Below are positions 1-11,695 of a stretch of DNA of 64,000 nt, piece after piece (position 1 is the first letter of the stretch; each line of letters begins with the position of its first letter). This DNA is from Clonostachys chloroleuca (lineage: Eukaryota > Ascomycota > Sordariomycetes > Hypocreales > Bionectriaceae). A model generated the notes under the pieces. That model did not search any database and was not told the DNA's origin. It worked only from the letters and a program-made list of their open reading frames with translations. The stretch covers positions 5,952,001 through 6,016,000 of the forward strand of contig JBANAY010000001.1 of assembly GCA_037952775.1 (NCBI GenBank). Reading direction: 5' to 3'. Made by a program: the position numbers and the translations under genes.

Positions 1-921
1 TTTCCCTCGTTGCACGAAGAAAACTTCTCTTCCTTTTGAAACTAGATTTTCGTTACCAATTATTCTTTGCATGTAAGAACGAGCGCCGATGTCTTGTGAT
101 AAGCGCAACACTTGATTTTTTTTTTACTTTACCACTTCTCCCATAACTGGTCCTCTGAATATCTCGATATCAAACCCCCTGAGCGTATAGTTTTTCCGGC
201 TGGTATTTCTCTACTTCTTCAAGTTGAAGCGTGTTTGAAGACATCGTGCTGGTCTACTATTCGCATTGAATTAGGTTATGATACATAGGTACTTGAGGAT
301 AAAGTTTGCGATGGATTGTCTGACAAATTGTGAAACAGTGCACCGTGAGCATGAGCTGTGACTGGCGAGCCTTCCTCCAGGAAGGAAGTTCAAAACATTC
401 TTTTCCAGTTTATCTACATTCAACTGGCTATTGGTTCTTGCATGTCAAATCAGCTTAGCATGTCTGCGGCAATTTGGGCTGCCGGTAATAGCTTGCGGAT
501 GATCATAGACTGCCAGGAATAGCAGTATGCCTCATACGGCTTTCGCCTTGTTTAAAGCCAGGCATATTCTTCCCCAGAATAAGGAGCGGAGGAATTGCCA
601 TTTTGATTATGTCTCACGTGACGCTGTCACATTGAGAAGTACCGAGGCTTGCGCAAATTGTAATGAGTATTGTCTGTTGGCTGTATATTGGTATGCCGCC
701 GCCCTTGGCAAACGTCGGCATGCTACATCGTATCAATGTTGAATCGTCACATGTAATTAAACATTCATTCCATCAATTTACCCCTTTTCATATGCGGGGT
801 CGTTGTGCTATCACCACAGCTCATTTATGAGCGTGTCTCGCATCGCATTTTACTCAGGATGTTACCCCACCCATACGTACACAATCCTCATTCATTTCGA
901 CACCACCTTTAAGCTTCATAA
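1..921. other. intergenic, left edge
   Basis: No supported gene. Open frames here are short, lack splice-linked partners and show no recognisable domain. The last 150 bases have the pyrimidine-rich character of a fungal promoter and 5' leader for the gene starting at 922. Confidence 0.5.
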
Positions 922-1872
922 ATGTTGTGTAGACAGGCCATCTCGCGCGTCTTAGCAGGTGTGATATTAATCATGGCTGCTGTTGCCGAAATCGAGCATG
1001 TCCCTGCACCTTGGAATCTCAAAGGCACTGCCTATATCCTGACTTATTGGTCGTCAACCGATGCTGAAGGCAAGCTGCCGTCGATGGCGTACTCCCCGCT
1101 GGAGTACGCATCCTCGTATGCGTCGCTAGATAATGGCCGCCCTCTTGGGGGTATCAGCATGCTCCAGCTAATACGTTACACTGAATCACCAGTCGGCCCC
1201 TATGACGAATTCATCATCAGCCCTGGAAAACATGAGTACGAGGTGGAGGAAAATGGCAAGACAGTCAAGGCAAGCCACCATCGGATTACGCGAATTTACG
1301 TGTCACAGAAATACACCTGCTGGAATGGAAGAACCAGTATGTCCCTCCGTCTCGCCCGAACGCAGTAAATATTGGAAGATTAACCGCTTGTTGCAGACTG
1401 GAATATTCCAAAGCACCTCGCCAAGTTTGACTGGAACACTGCATCGAACGGCGAGGTGTCGGTCAAGGTCTATCCTCACGACACCGGTGATGACCCCTCC
1501 GAGGCGAATCCTTCAGAAACTCCTTTCTTCCAGGCGACCTTCAAGAAGGCCCCGCTCCTACCTTCCTTTCCTCTCTCTCTTAGCATCCTCAAGTATCTGG
1601 GCCAAGATCCAAAGCTCGTGCAGCCGCCCTTACCCCAAGGAAATGGTAGCCAGTCTGAGCTGCCTGGAACTGACCAGTGGTCCTCTGTTGACCCAGGTCA
1701 GTCCTCTCCGAAAACAAGTCTGGGTTGGTTTGATATCAAGCAATCTGAAGAGAGCAGCAATGAGAACTTTTGGCCGGGACTTGGTCGGTGGCAACTCGGA
1801 TTTGTAATGGAGAACTCTGACATCAATTTTCCGGAAGGGACGCATTGGGATTCTCCAAGTTCGAAGAAGTGA
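922..1872 (+). CDS. acetoacetate-decarboxylase-like protein
   Basis: Two exons (922-1336, 1397-1872) join across a 60-bp intron (GTATGT donor, TTGCAG acceptor), giving 296 residues. The join is supported because it restores the run NWNIPKHLAKFDW, which, with the N-terminal APWNLKGTAYIL, I recognise from fungal proteins of the acetoacetate decarboxylase-like fold. That family includes decarboxylases and aldolase/dehydratase-like enzymes acting on small keto acids, so the exact reaction is unknown. I cannot point to a certain Schiff-base lysine. The N-terminus is hydrophobic (about residues 8-22) and could be a weak signal or membrane segment, which is unusual for this fold; a downstream ATG at codon 18 would remove it. 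It stands alone, with no pathway partner next to it. Confidence 0.75.
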
Positions 1873-3499
1873 ATGTGGGATCTCTTCATAAACCTCAATC
1901 ATATTATGTACAAGAGTATTGCTGTGCCTGGCACCTGTCGTTTCCGAGCGGCACAGCATTCTTTCCCTATTGTAGAAGTGCTAATAAGCATCTGATATCA
2001 TCTATCTGTAGCATGCTTGTTGACCACTAGTACACTAAAACATCGTGGCAAGCTACATCTTGGCATGATGATCAAAATTTACAAAGGTTGTCAAGAGACG
2101 GGATTTCTTGGCAGAAGCTCCCAGTGACACAAAAGCACGAGATCGCAACTTGCCTTGATTTCCTCGTCAAGGCTCGTCAAGGCTCGTCACGAGGTCCTAC
2201 TAGCTAAATGTAATGATTTAGTGCGATAATATGGTTGACTCAATTTTCAGAGAGGAATACTTCCCCTGGAATTTTCTGTCTCGTAATGATTGTAGAATCA
2301 TTAGAGGATTCTCTGTGAGTGGTGTGCCCGGCAGCCTTTCTCAGGTTCCACATGGGCCCTTCATGCAGTAGTTCGCCTGCACTGTCAAGGTTTTGTCATG
2401 TCACTGTCGGGAACCATCGGAAATACCAGATCTCCCAAGACACGCTGAAAACGTACAAGTGCTTGATAATTAGGCGGCCGCCCTTAAATTTCGCAAAGCG
2501 GTACTTTTAACTTTCAATGCTGGATGACATGTGCCAAGTCATCCTTGATGAATGCTCTCCATCTCTCAAACACAAGATTCATTCGATATTTCAATGCAGA
2601 ACTCTCCCAGCACTGGAGAAATGGTTTCTCAAAAGCAAAAAAAGGTATCTTGTAGGATCTTAAAAACCAAGCTTGAGTCACTCTAAGCTAATGGATGTTG
2701 ATGTAGCCATAGCAATCTACCCATGATATTCCAGTTGACATCGGCTGGACACATACCTCAGACTGCCTCCTTTTTCTAGCGGCGGTAAATGCACGGAGAT
2801 GCGGAGATAGATAATCATTACGGCGTTCTCCGTAGAGCTAAAAACAATAAAGAACCCGTAAGAAGTCATCTTTTTGCTGGGCTTTCCGGCTTCTGGTAGG
2901 GCTGGCGGCCGATTCCCCATATTGGCGGCCGAACATCCGACTCGGCGGCGATGGGCGGGTCAAAGGCTTACGACGCTCGCCAGCCAGAAGAGATCAAACT
3001 TGCTGCAAAATAGTCCACCCCAAGACAGCAGGGTCGCTCAGCAGGCCGAATTAGCCGGTTCAAAAGCTTAGAATTCCATTACTATTACTCTCCCGGCACA
3101 TTTGCCGGGGCGCCCAGCCTGCCCTGGGAAAGTAGAGGGCATCCGAGTTACCAAAATTGGAGCCTTTCGTTATCGAATGTCGCGAGAGATGCGGCAAATA
3201 AACTGTTTCCCACTGGCACTAGCATCCCGCTCGGCCCTGAGATTATTTCGTGGGTCTAGGCTTACGACTACAGAAAAAAATTGTCTAACCGCCATATCCA
3301 ATGGGATTCTGCGTGAATCAGACGATTGATATGATTAGATACGGGGCGGCATATATAAAGTACACCATTGGCGTGCAGGATCTTATCTGATCGATTGATC
3401 AAATCGATAATCGGGGAGGTCCCTCCACGATCAAGTCTTGACATTACTTTGTCTTGACTCTTTCGACCATATTGAGAAGCATACACTGAATACAGAAAA
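1873..3499. other. intergenic with short tandem repeat
   Basis: No gene supported. A 10-bp unit (AAGGCTCGTC) is repeated about 2.6 times at 2164-2192. A GC-rich patch at about 2870-3130 contains two GGCGGCCGA copies. The last 150 bases hold the promoter of the OPT gene. Confidence 0.5.
3354..3360 (+). promoter_or_regulatory. TATA-box candidate for OPT gene
   Basis: TATAAAG lies within GCATATATAAAG, about 145 bp before the predicted ATG at 3500, a plausible distance for a fungal gene with a leader of roughly 100 bases. Position and sequence only. Confidence 0.4.
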
Positions 3500-6340
3500 A
3501 TGGGAGTTAACGCACCAGACATCACGGTCAATGAGCGCTCTGCTCAACCGGAAATCAAAGCTGAGGGTAGGGACAGCACTATATCCTCCATCGAGGAAGC
3601 AAAGCGTCCCTCTGGTGAGTTGTTTTGGCTCCTTGATCGACCTCTACCACGTGTCTCCGTACTCTAACAAGTTTCCCTTTAATACAGAGGAGTCTGAAGA
3701 TGCCGCTGCAGAAGTTCTTCAGGCTGCTGGCGTTGGCTTCCGAAAGGATGACCCAAGTTTGCCATGCCTTACGGTGCGCATGTGGGTTCTCGCAATAATT
3801 GCATGCTTGATTGGAACTGGCGTCAACACACTATTTACTTTCCGCCTCCCATCCATTACTCTGTCGCAGTCTGCTATTCAGTTTCTTGCTTATCCAGCTG
3901 GCAAGGTCTGGGAGTATGTCGTTCCAGACTGGGGCGTTACACTATTCGGCAGGCGTCATAGCCTCAATCCAGGCCCGTTCAATTACAAGGTGAGCAAGAT
4001 ATTCTTCGATATTTTCCCCTGCTATAATCATCTATATCAATGTTAGTCCCGAGGCCGATATCTGATATGGAGAAAAGGAAAATATTCTGATATACATCAT
4101 GGCCAACCTGAGCTTTGCAACTCGATTGAGCGCCGATGTTTTGACGGAGCAGCGTGTATTCTACGGCCTTAAGCTGGGATGGGGATTTGAACTGGTCGTA
4201 ACGTTCGTAACGATTCTGTTTGGATTTTCGATCGCCGGCCTCTCGCGTTCGATCATTACTGACCCAAAGACACTGACCTGGCCGGGCGTGCTTGGGAACA
4301 CTGCTCTCAATGCTGCCTTGCATTCCACCCATGATAAAGATGATGAGACCACTGGGTAAGCCCGCTTCTTAATTGTCCAGTTTTGATGAGAGGCTAACGG
4401 TGATATCCAAATCCAGGAGCCAATGGAAAGCATCTAGATACAAGTTCTTCCTCATCGCTGCCGCTATTTCTTTCGGCTGGTACTGGTTTCCCAACTTCAT
4501 CTTCCCAGCCCTGGGTTATTTCACATGGGTGTGTTGGATTGCGCCCAAAAACGCTGTTGTCAACCAAGTGTTTGGAATGAAGAGTGGCATTGGATTGTTG
4601 CCTTTCACCTTTGACTGTAAGTGCTTGGTCAACGCCAATATATTGGCTAGAGGAGTATTTTGCCTGACAACCTTGTGTCCACTATAGGGGCGCAGATTGC
4701 TTATACTGGCTCACCACTGGTGGTGCCAACTTGGGCAATTCTCAATATCCTGGCCTCTCTTGTTTTTTGGATCTACATCATCTCCCCAGCCCTCTATTAC
4801 TCAAACACTTGGTCTTTCGCATACTTTCCGATCCAGAGCACGGACATCTTTGACAACATGGGCAAAAGCTATAACGTGACCAAGGTTGTCAACAAGGCTG
4901 AGGATTTTACCTTGGACTATGAAAATTACAAAGCATACTCCGATGTAAGCAATTCCTGGTACACTCAAAGCTTTGGAACGGAATTCTAATTGGATAAGAT
5001 CTACCTCCCAACAACATACGCGTTGACTAAGTTTGGCCTTTCGTTTGCATGCATCTCGTCGCTGTTCGTGTGGCTTTTATTGGAGAAAAGAAAGGACGTC
5101 ATGAAGGCGATCGAGTCTTCAGATGTTCTTCGTCTATTTAAGAAAGTGGGCGTCGAGCGTGAATCGCCCCAACCCGATTACAAGTCCGTGCCAACTTGGT
5201 GGTATCTAGTAACATTAGCCATTTCCGTTGGCCTTGGGATCTTTGTTAGCGAATATTACCCAGTCCAGCTTAGGTGGTACGGCGCAATACTGGCATTCGT
5301 TGTCTCAGCCGTCTTTTTTATCCCTGTAAGTGGAATGCTTCAGGTTGTTTGCCTGGTCTTTTTCGCTGATACATTCGTACTTCTAGTTGGCATTGATCTG
5401 TGCTGCTACCGATCTACATGTCTCCATTGATGTGTTCTGTCGAATTATCGCTGGATATATTTGGGAAGGCAAGGTCTTGGCAAATATTTGGTTTTTTGAC
5501 CTAGGTTACATCACCGGTATCAAGGGTTTGTGGTTTGCCCAAGACCTAAAACTCGGTCTTTACTGCAATGTAAGAGTGTCTTTTATCCTAATACAAAGAT
5601 GAACTTAGGTAATTTACTGACGGCCACAAGATCCCCCTCGAGACTTGTTTATAGTCCAGGCTGTTGGCATTGTCATCAGCACGTTAAGCCAAGTTTCAGT
5701 CGTTAACTGGGCATTGGAGCATATACCCAGCATTTGCACCAACAAGGCGGCCAACGGTTTCACCTGCCCATTTTCTAAAACTCATTTTAACACAAGTATG
5801 GTATGGGGTGCACTTGGTCCTCGAAGATTCTTTGAGCCTGGTTCTCAGTACCGCCCACTTCTCTGGTTCTTTCTCGTTGGCGCACTTCTCCCAGTGGCCG
5901 TGTTCCTGGTGAAGAAAAAATTTGGTAAATCTCGCTGGATTCAGAAAATTCATGTTCCCGTCTTCCTGGGCGGCTTGAACTACATTCCTCCTGCTTCTGG
6001 TACCAACTACGGCAGCTGGGCCATCGTAGGCCTAATCTTCGGTTGGTGGGTCAAGAGGCATGCCCGGAAGTGGTGGATGAAGTACAACTTCGTCCTCAGC
6101 TCAGCGCTCGACTGCTCCCTTGCAATTGCTGGGATCGTTATATTCTTCACTGTTTTCTACACGGGCGCCGTAGACAACTTCAATTGGTGGGGAACATCTG
6201 TTTACAAGGTAAGCGGACAACATCCAATTCCATCCTCTTCTTCCGTGTTTTACGTGAGCTAATGAGTCTAGAACACTTGCGATTGGAAAGGATGTCCATA
6301 CAAGGCTGTAGAAACTGGTCATAAGATCGGTGAGCTTTAG
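3500..6340 (+). CDS. OPT family oligopeptide transporter, frame broken once
   Basis: Nine exons can be placed: 3500-3614, 3688-3989, 4078-4355, 4417-4616, 4688-4944, 4999-5325, 5387-5569, 5631-6208 and 6272-6340. The product matches the small-oligopeptide transporter family (OPT), proton-coupled importers of tetra/pentapeptides or modified peptides with 12-16 membrane helices. Diagnostic stretches include NPGPFNYKENILIYIMANLS across the 3990-4077 intron, the GWGFELV segment, SPALYYSNTW, the IPPRD region and GGLNYIPPASGTNYGSW. At the IPPRD codons the C run 5633-5637 has five bases where six are needed; as read, translation stops at 5652-5654. With one more base the gene would encode 769 residues, normal for the family. 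It is either a one-base assembly deletion or a recently inactivated gene. All other splice phases agree. Confidence 0.85.
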
Positions 6341-6850
6341 ATTCGAGGGGTGAAGAATTTCAAATTTGCTATTAAAAACATCCTCAGAACATATAGATAT
6401 CTGTATCACTATTCATAATAATAATTCGGTAGATTGTACCTGCAACCATGGATAAGAATTTAGAGATTTTTCAAAGCGGATTCTTAGACTTATTCAATAA
6501 TCTTCCGGAAAATCAAGGCAGCTCGCTAATTCATCTACAATTCGTCTCGTGTTTACACGAGCCACGAATATCTAAGCTGAGACCGGTAGATAATGGCCCT
6601 CATGAGCCTTCTATTGAGTTCAAATCCAGTGCATACATGATTCATAAGCGGTGATGTCATGTGCCCACCATCCCCAGTTATATACGCCGAAGTGATGGGA
6701 CTTAAGGAACGTCTTGCATCATAGCGGCGATCACTGCTCATACCAACATATAAATTATGAAGCAACTTTACCTTCAAGGGTTAGATGTGTCAACTTAACA
6801 TCTCGCTCTCTGACTCCACATGACTGTCATTGACCTAACGAGCAACGACA
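6341..6850. other. intergenic
   Basis: AT-rich spacer between the OPT gene and the small protein gene. One short open frame at 6448-6654 has no recognisable features and is not supported. Confidence 0.4.
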
Positions 6851-7114
6851 ATGGATTCAAACAAACCCTCCAGAACAGACAAGTCCAAAGTCACTCCGAC
6901 AGAGACGGCTTCTCTCAGCTCAGCACCGGCTGACGACTACGATGGGTTGCCCAAAGATCACCCGGTCCATAGAATCCCTGTTGAAGAGCGAGAAAAGATG
7001 AGGAAGAAGGGAGTGAACCCAGTGCTGAAGGCTGAAATGGACGAAACCCTTGGCCGAAGCAAGGAGGGGAAATTCTGGGTCAAATTTGGGTTGAACTCTG
7101 GGCTTAGACTGTAG
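6851..7114 (+). CDS. conserved small fungal protein, unknown function
   Basis: An intronless 87-residue frame with a clean ATG context (ACAATGG). The first third is Ser/Thr/Lys-rich and probably disordered. The second half carries the block DHPVHRIPVEEREKMRKKG followed by NPVLKAEMDE and a GKFWVKFGL-type tail. I recognise that arrangement from short conserved proteins in many Pezizomycotina, for which no function is established to my knowledge. No signal peptide, membrane helix or cysteine pattern is visible. Confidence that it is a real gene comes from the recognisable C-terminal block; no functional claim is made. Confidence 0.7.
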   Translation: MDSNKPSRTDKSKVTPTETASLSSAPADDYDGLPKDHPVHRIPVEEREKMRKKGVNPVLKAEMDETLGRSKEGKFWVKFGLNSGLRL

Positions 7115-8467
7115 CTGAAGGAAGCGGTGGCAATCGCGATTACTTGTCGCAGGGCAACGGATCAGGATTTTTCGCTGCGACGGAGTCTCTCTTGGATTCC
7201 TAATACCCGAATGGCAATAAGAAAAGGGGTTTGACGTCGCATTGGTCCACTTGTGTGCTCCAAGTGCAACAATTGGACATCAGGCCATAAAGGCATAATA
7301 TAGTCGTTATGAGAGTGTGAAGATGATTGGAGTCCGCCGATTATCTTGCGTGGGACACAATGGCCGAAACTACTAGGTATTTGGTGGGACAAGCTAAATG
7401 GTCGTCTTCGAATCAATCGCTACATCTCCTGATTCTCGCATAACCGAAATTCGGTGTTAAGAATGCACAATTCTCAAAAGCTTTGTACTCGACACATCAA
7501 TCAATGTCGTTTTAGATCCAAAAATTGGGCCGCTGAAACCGAAATTTGGGTAACTCGAATGTCGTCATAACTGAGACTTGACTCGGATCTTTGGAACTTT
7601 TCAACGTACATACCTGAGAGATAGTGAGATCAGGACTCTTACTGAGTCAGTGAGCTGAAAGATCGTCAAGTTTTCGGGTTGAACAAGTTTCATTTTCATT
7701 GATTTGGAACCCGGGTTTCGATCAATTAGCTCAAGATCTACACGCGCAGCAACAACAGCAAATCGATATAAGAGTCTTTTTAGCTAACTGATTTACGTTC
7801 GATACTCCAAGGTTCCTTATTGTTCAGGGAAACTTGTTTCACTAAGATTTTGAGGGCAGGATAACACGGATCCACCTAGTTTTCCATATCGCAAGGGATG
7901 CTTGTTTGGTCGGTTCGTACTCCTTGGGAAGACACAACTGTGAGGTCTCTAATGAGTTCGTCACAACACAAAATAGATAGGTCGGGCTCTTGCGAATAGA
8001 CCGTCAGAGACGGCGGATGACTAATAGTCCCGTTTACCCCTGGGCCATTCGCGACGTCGTTGCGACGCTGCTGAAAAGCCTGGAAATCCCACCCTGCATT
8101 TCTATCTTGAACTGATCCTATATTCAGACTTAGGAACTTGAAGAATCTAATCAATTGAGAAAGCCTGCGATCCATTTTCATTTCTCGATCAATTTGAATG
8201 ATCAAAGCCCTACTTAGGTGTAGGGGGCCGTAATGCTACATTTTTGAGCACAATAAGCAAAAATGTGAGTAATAACTGAGACATTAGGAGTCATACACGT
8301 CAATGGCTTGGACCTGCCCCGCTAATAACAAGGGAGAACCAGTTCGTCCAAGAAAAAAGGAACTTACAGGGGGGTAAACTGTATTCATATACAAATAGCT
8401 TGATGTATCGTTTTCTATTCCTGATGTACGCTTCTTCGTACACTCTTTGGCCTATCTGACATCTGCC
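7115..8467. other. intergenic, possible gene relic
   Basis: No firm gene. A minus-strand open frame at 7876-8205 (109 codons) has balanced amino-acid content but no start context, splice partners or recognised domain, so it may be chance or a relic. The last 80 bases include a TATA-like ATTCATATACAAATAG before the secreted-protein gene. Confidence 0.4.
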
Positions 8468-8972
8468 ATGCTACCATTTGCATTTATTCTTTTAGCTGCT
8501 GGCGCGTTGGCCGGCACTGCACCGGTGTTCCCTATTGTAGGACTACAAGTAATGTTGATTAGAATCTGCCGACTGACATGAATATAGGGAGTTGTCTATT
8601 CAGAAAACAACTACCAGGGAGATACACAGATTGTGTCAGTTGATAGTTGCACTAAACTCAATGAACGCCTGTAGGTTCATAGCTCCAATTTTTGCGACCA
8701 AGCTGGCCGTCATATTCCTGTATTGCGGTTAGGTATTCTCTTGACTAATAATGACCAATAGACGGGAGAAGGTCAATTCTGTCCTGCTGTCAGAAGGGGC
8801 ATTCTGCTTGACATATACGTGAGTCTCAAGTCCATCAAACGAACCCAGTCAGCTAGGCTTACCCATAATTAGCGACGAGGGGTGTGCGGCAGAAAACGTG
8901 GTAGGAGAGTATCAGGAAAGCGTTGGTTCTACGGAGCCACTGGCTGTAGTGGCTGTATCTTGCCACAACTGA
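8468..8972 (+). CDS. small secreted crystallin-like protein, four exons
   Basis: Four short exons (8468-8536, 8588-8670, 8762-8818, 8873-8972) join in frame to give 102 residues. The three introns are 51, 91 and 54 bp, and intron 2 has a TTGACTAAT branch point. The product starts with a clear signal peptide (MLPFAFILLAAGALAGTA). The mature part contains VVYSENNYQGDTQ, a DSC segment, REKVNSVLLSEGAFC and DEGC, then ends VAVSCHN. The Y..NYQG..Q opening, the NSVLLSEG block and four evenly spread cysteines resemble fungal secreted beta/gamma-crystallin-like domains; I infer two disulfides. An alternative first donor at 8549 adds four residues but leaves only a 39-bp intron. The coherent protein emerging across three introns is the main evidence. 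Role unknown; cell-wall or effector-like functions are speculation. Confidence 0.7.
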
Positions 8973-9625
8973 ACGGATACAGAAGCACTCACAATTGGTG
9001 ATCTCTCGGGTCCATGAAGCGTTCGTGATTGTTGGTTACATTCATGCCTTTTCTGGGAACACTGAAGAGCCCTTCCCTCCTAGAGACATTAGACAAGTTA
9101 CTTTTAGGTCTAGATACTAATGTAAAGAAATCTAAAATCAATCTCGCCAACAAGGATGCTTATAATCATGTAGTGGCCGTAGTAGTATGACCTGCGGATT
9201 TAGAGACAGGTACGCTCTGGTTGTAGGGTGCTCTACTGCAATACCTTATAGGACAGCGACCAGTATGCTAGCGATGGGGTCCCGTTCACCCATTGTAACC
9301 ACCATGTAAGTTGGTGAGTGTACTACTTAAGTAGTTCCTCCTTGCCTAGACTTAGGTGCGTACTACGGTTGTAACTTAACAATAACAGCTCTGGTCGCCG
9401 CGGTGTTACTATATCCCCATATCACTTGATTCAACTCAGAATATCCCGTTAGATCCAGCCTTAAGCAATTGATAACTAAATTCCAGGAGCTAATGATCCA
9501 GCGTTGACCATGAACGAGAGGTTTGCTGACACTTTACATCGCAAATTCCGTCAATCAATCCAGACCCTTATAGTGCACCCTGGTTATCAAGTACGGAGAT
9601 GAGCTTTTCTTGATCCGACATGGTG
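8973..9625. other. intergenic
   Basis: No gene, RNA or strong repeat recognised in this spacer between the secreted-protein gene and the 3' end of the F-box-like pseudogene. Confidence 0.4.
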
Positions 9626-11103
9626 CTAATCCAAATACTGGACAAGGCTTTCTGGATAGAATTCTCTGCCGCCAGCCCTTTTAATCAGCGTCTGGTTAAG
9701 AGCAGAATGTTCTTCTTTGTCTGTCTCCTCAGTCGACCATACAGATTGTTCCTCACCATGATGTTCCGTGTAATCATTCCGAGGGTGGTCCTCAAAGTAA
9801 GTCAGCTGCCCCAGCCTGCCGCATTCAAGACTTGGGCCGTTTTCTTTGAGATAAACACACAGATCCTCCCAGTTACCCCCCTCGATGTGCATCTTGGCCT
9901 CATAAAGGTTGATACGTCGAAGTGCAGGAGGGGCACTGGTTGTCGAATGCGGTTGTAGGAGTGACTTGATCGCGGCAACACTGACTCAGACACGGTCCAG
10001 AGATAGGACTTTCAAACCGCGGGAATTGGATGATTTCATCCAATCCAACTTTCCCAAATCTAGGAACTGAGTTGCCACAATACAGAGACACGAGAGATTA
10101 GGGCAAGATGCGACAAAATCCCACATGGCGTCCTGGCAGCCTTGGTTGGGGAACTGTCTTTGGACATTGCTGAAAGGGTAGGTATTCGGCCCTTGAATGT
10201 CCCCATCACGCTTCGAAATCTCAAATCCACTGTAGACAACATGATCTCGGCAGCCCATATCTCCAGTACTGTCCTTGATACCAATCTTCAGGTGCAGCAT
10301 TCGTTCGCGGGCCTGCTGGTCTAGACCCTTGGCGAGCTCTCCTACGTGGTATGTGCATGGCAGATCTAGCGTCAGGTCAGCGAGGAACTGGAATGAAGGA
10401 CTGGCCAGCGTGTTTTGGAAGAAGGCCACGCACGAATCGATCAGCTCCATGTCATAGTAGTCTGCTTTGCCCTTGGCACCGTTGTCCTCCCACCCGGACA
10501 CAGCGTCGGGGAAAGAGAGACTCAAGGCTTCGATGTTACCCAAGCGGCTGAATATCTGGTCAATAAGCTCCCTCTGGTGAGAGTTCTTGAAAGGGTTTTC
10601 CAAAAGTAAGTTAGTTTCATCTCGTTGGATTCGCCTATCGGCCGTTTCAAGTATTTCTGTCCCTGGTACGTCCCATTCGTACGTTGAGATGCGTTCAAAA
10701 GCCAGCGCATCCTCGATCGAAGGTATCCTGAGTCGCTTGACGGGAGTACCGGCGAATGCATGGACATGCTCGACGTTTGGGGAGCATGCGCTGGCCACTC
10801 TCTGCAGCTTCTCTCGAGACCCAACCTCCACGTTCCACCAGAGATGCTTTTCCAAGACAGCATTGACAGTCGTGAGCCAGTCTCTACCAGCCGCACATTG
10901 CAAAGGGACTTGATATCAGGCTGTAGCGTGTAGAACGAGGTTCTTATCCACGCGCTGCGCATATCAGCATAGACATCCCGGCAAGGGCCAAAGTACTTCA
11001 ACGCGTCCCAGTCTACATCGCTGCCGGCAATTAAAAAGAAATCATCTAAGTCAAGATGCAGGAGATGGGACACCACCTCGGTCCTTAGTTCGGCCGGTAG
11101 CAT
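9626..11103 (-). pseudogene. F-box/LRR-like protein, frameshift plus internal stop
   Basis: Read on the minus strand, an F-box-like start (LPAELRTEVVSHLL from the ATG at 11103) runs to PDIKS. It resumes one frame away at LQCAAGRDWLTTV, with the break at 10902-10909. The second frame continues through leucine-rich segments such as NIEALSLSFPD and GLKVLSLDRV, meets a TGA at 9986-9988, and then continues in the same frame with VSVAAIKSLLQ and INLYEAKMHIEGGNWEDL to a stop at 9626. With one added base and the TGA read through, the gene would be 492 codons of a typical fungal F-box/leucine-rich protein, a class that acts as substrate adaptor in SCF ubiquitin ligases. No intron explains either break. 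Two independent lesions make real inactivation likely. Confidence 0.65.
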
Positions 11104-11695
11104 TGGGTGGATTAGTCGGGTCACGACTCAATTGTGCACGAATTTATGCCGCCGGTGACTTTTGTTGGAAGATTGAAGGGTTGAATTTGGCAATTATTAC
11201 CCTTATAACCTTTTATCCCCAGGACCGAAATCTCGGCTCAACCTTCCTCCTTTGGTCAGAACGATGAAAACAATCGTCGGCCGGCTTCAGGCCCGTTGAC
11301 TGGCCCAAGCGTAAAGATCCTAGTAGCAAGACTATTGATATCTACCTACCCTAGATAGACTGTTGTGCACATATTGTACTCATTGAGCTGAGCTATCAGG
11401 CGCTGGCAGCTTTCAGTGCTGTTGAATTTTATTCTCTTTCTCCTATGTTGTTCACATCTTAAATCTCCGGGCAAGGAGACAACATTCTAACAGCCTATAA
11501 TTTATGCCACTAAGGACAGCTTCTCATCTCATGTGGCTGCAGTAGCTTGAAGGCTGCAGTGACAATGTACTACCGATTTGTTTGTCATGTTTCTGTTTGT
11601 GTTTCTCGGTGACTGAGCTCATCTAGTCATGAGCATACCGCTTCTCAAGTTCCTATATCTAACGGGTCAGTGACAGGCACGACTGTGAGAATTAA
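11104..11695. other. intergenic with dispersed repeat copy
   Basis: Non-coding spacer between two minus-strand genes. It includes promoter sequence of the F-box-like gene and one copy of a dispersed repeat (11376-11451), described separately. Confidence 0.5.
11376..11451. repeat. dispersed repeat copy A
   Basis: About 76 bases here resemble 32893-32968 in the same orientation. Shared blocks include CATTGAG.TGAG, GCAGCTTTCA.TGCTGTTGAA and TTTATTCTCTTTCTC. Many differences are C/T or G/A transitions, as in repeat-induced point mutation. Similarity fades on both sides, so this may be a small element or an older insertion fragment. Confidence 0.55.

Noticed and set aside
1202..1807. 201-codon open frame overlapping the decarboxylase-like gene
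   Set aside because: It runs through the intron in another frame and has no domain; the spliced gene explains the region.
7876..8205. 109-codon minus-strand open frame
   Set aside because: No start context, splice partner or recognised domain; kept only as a possible relic.
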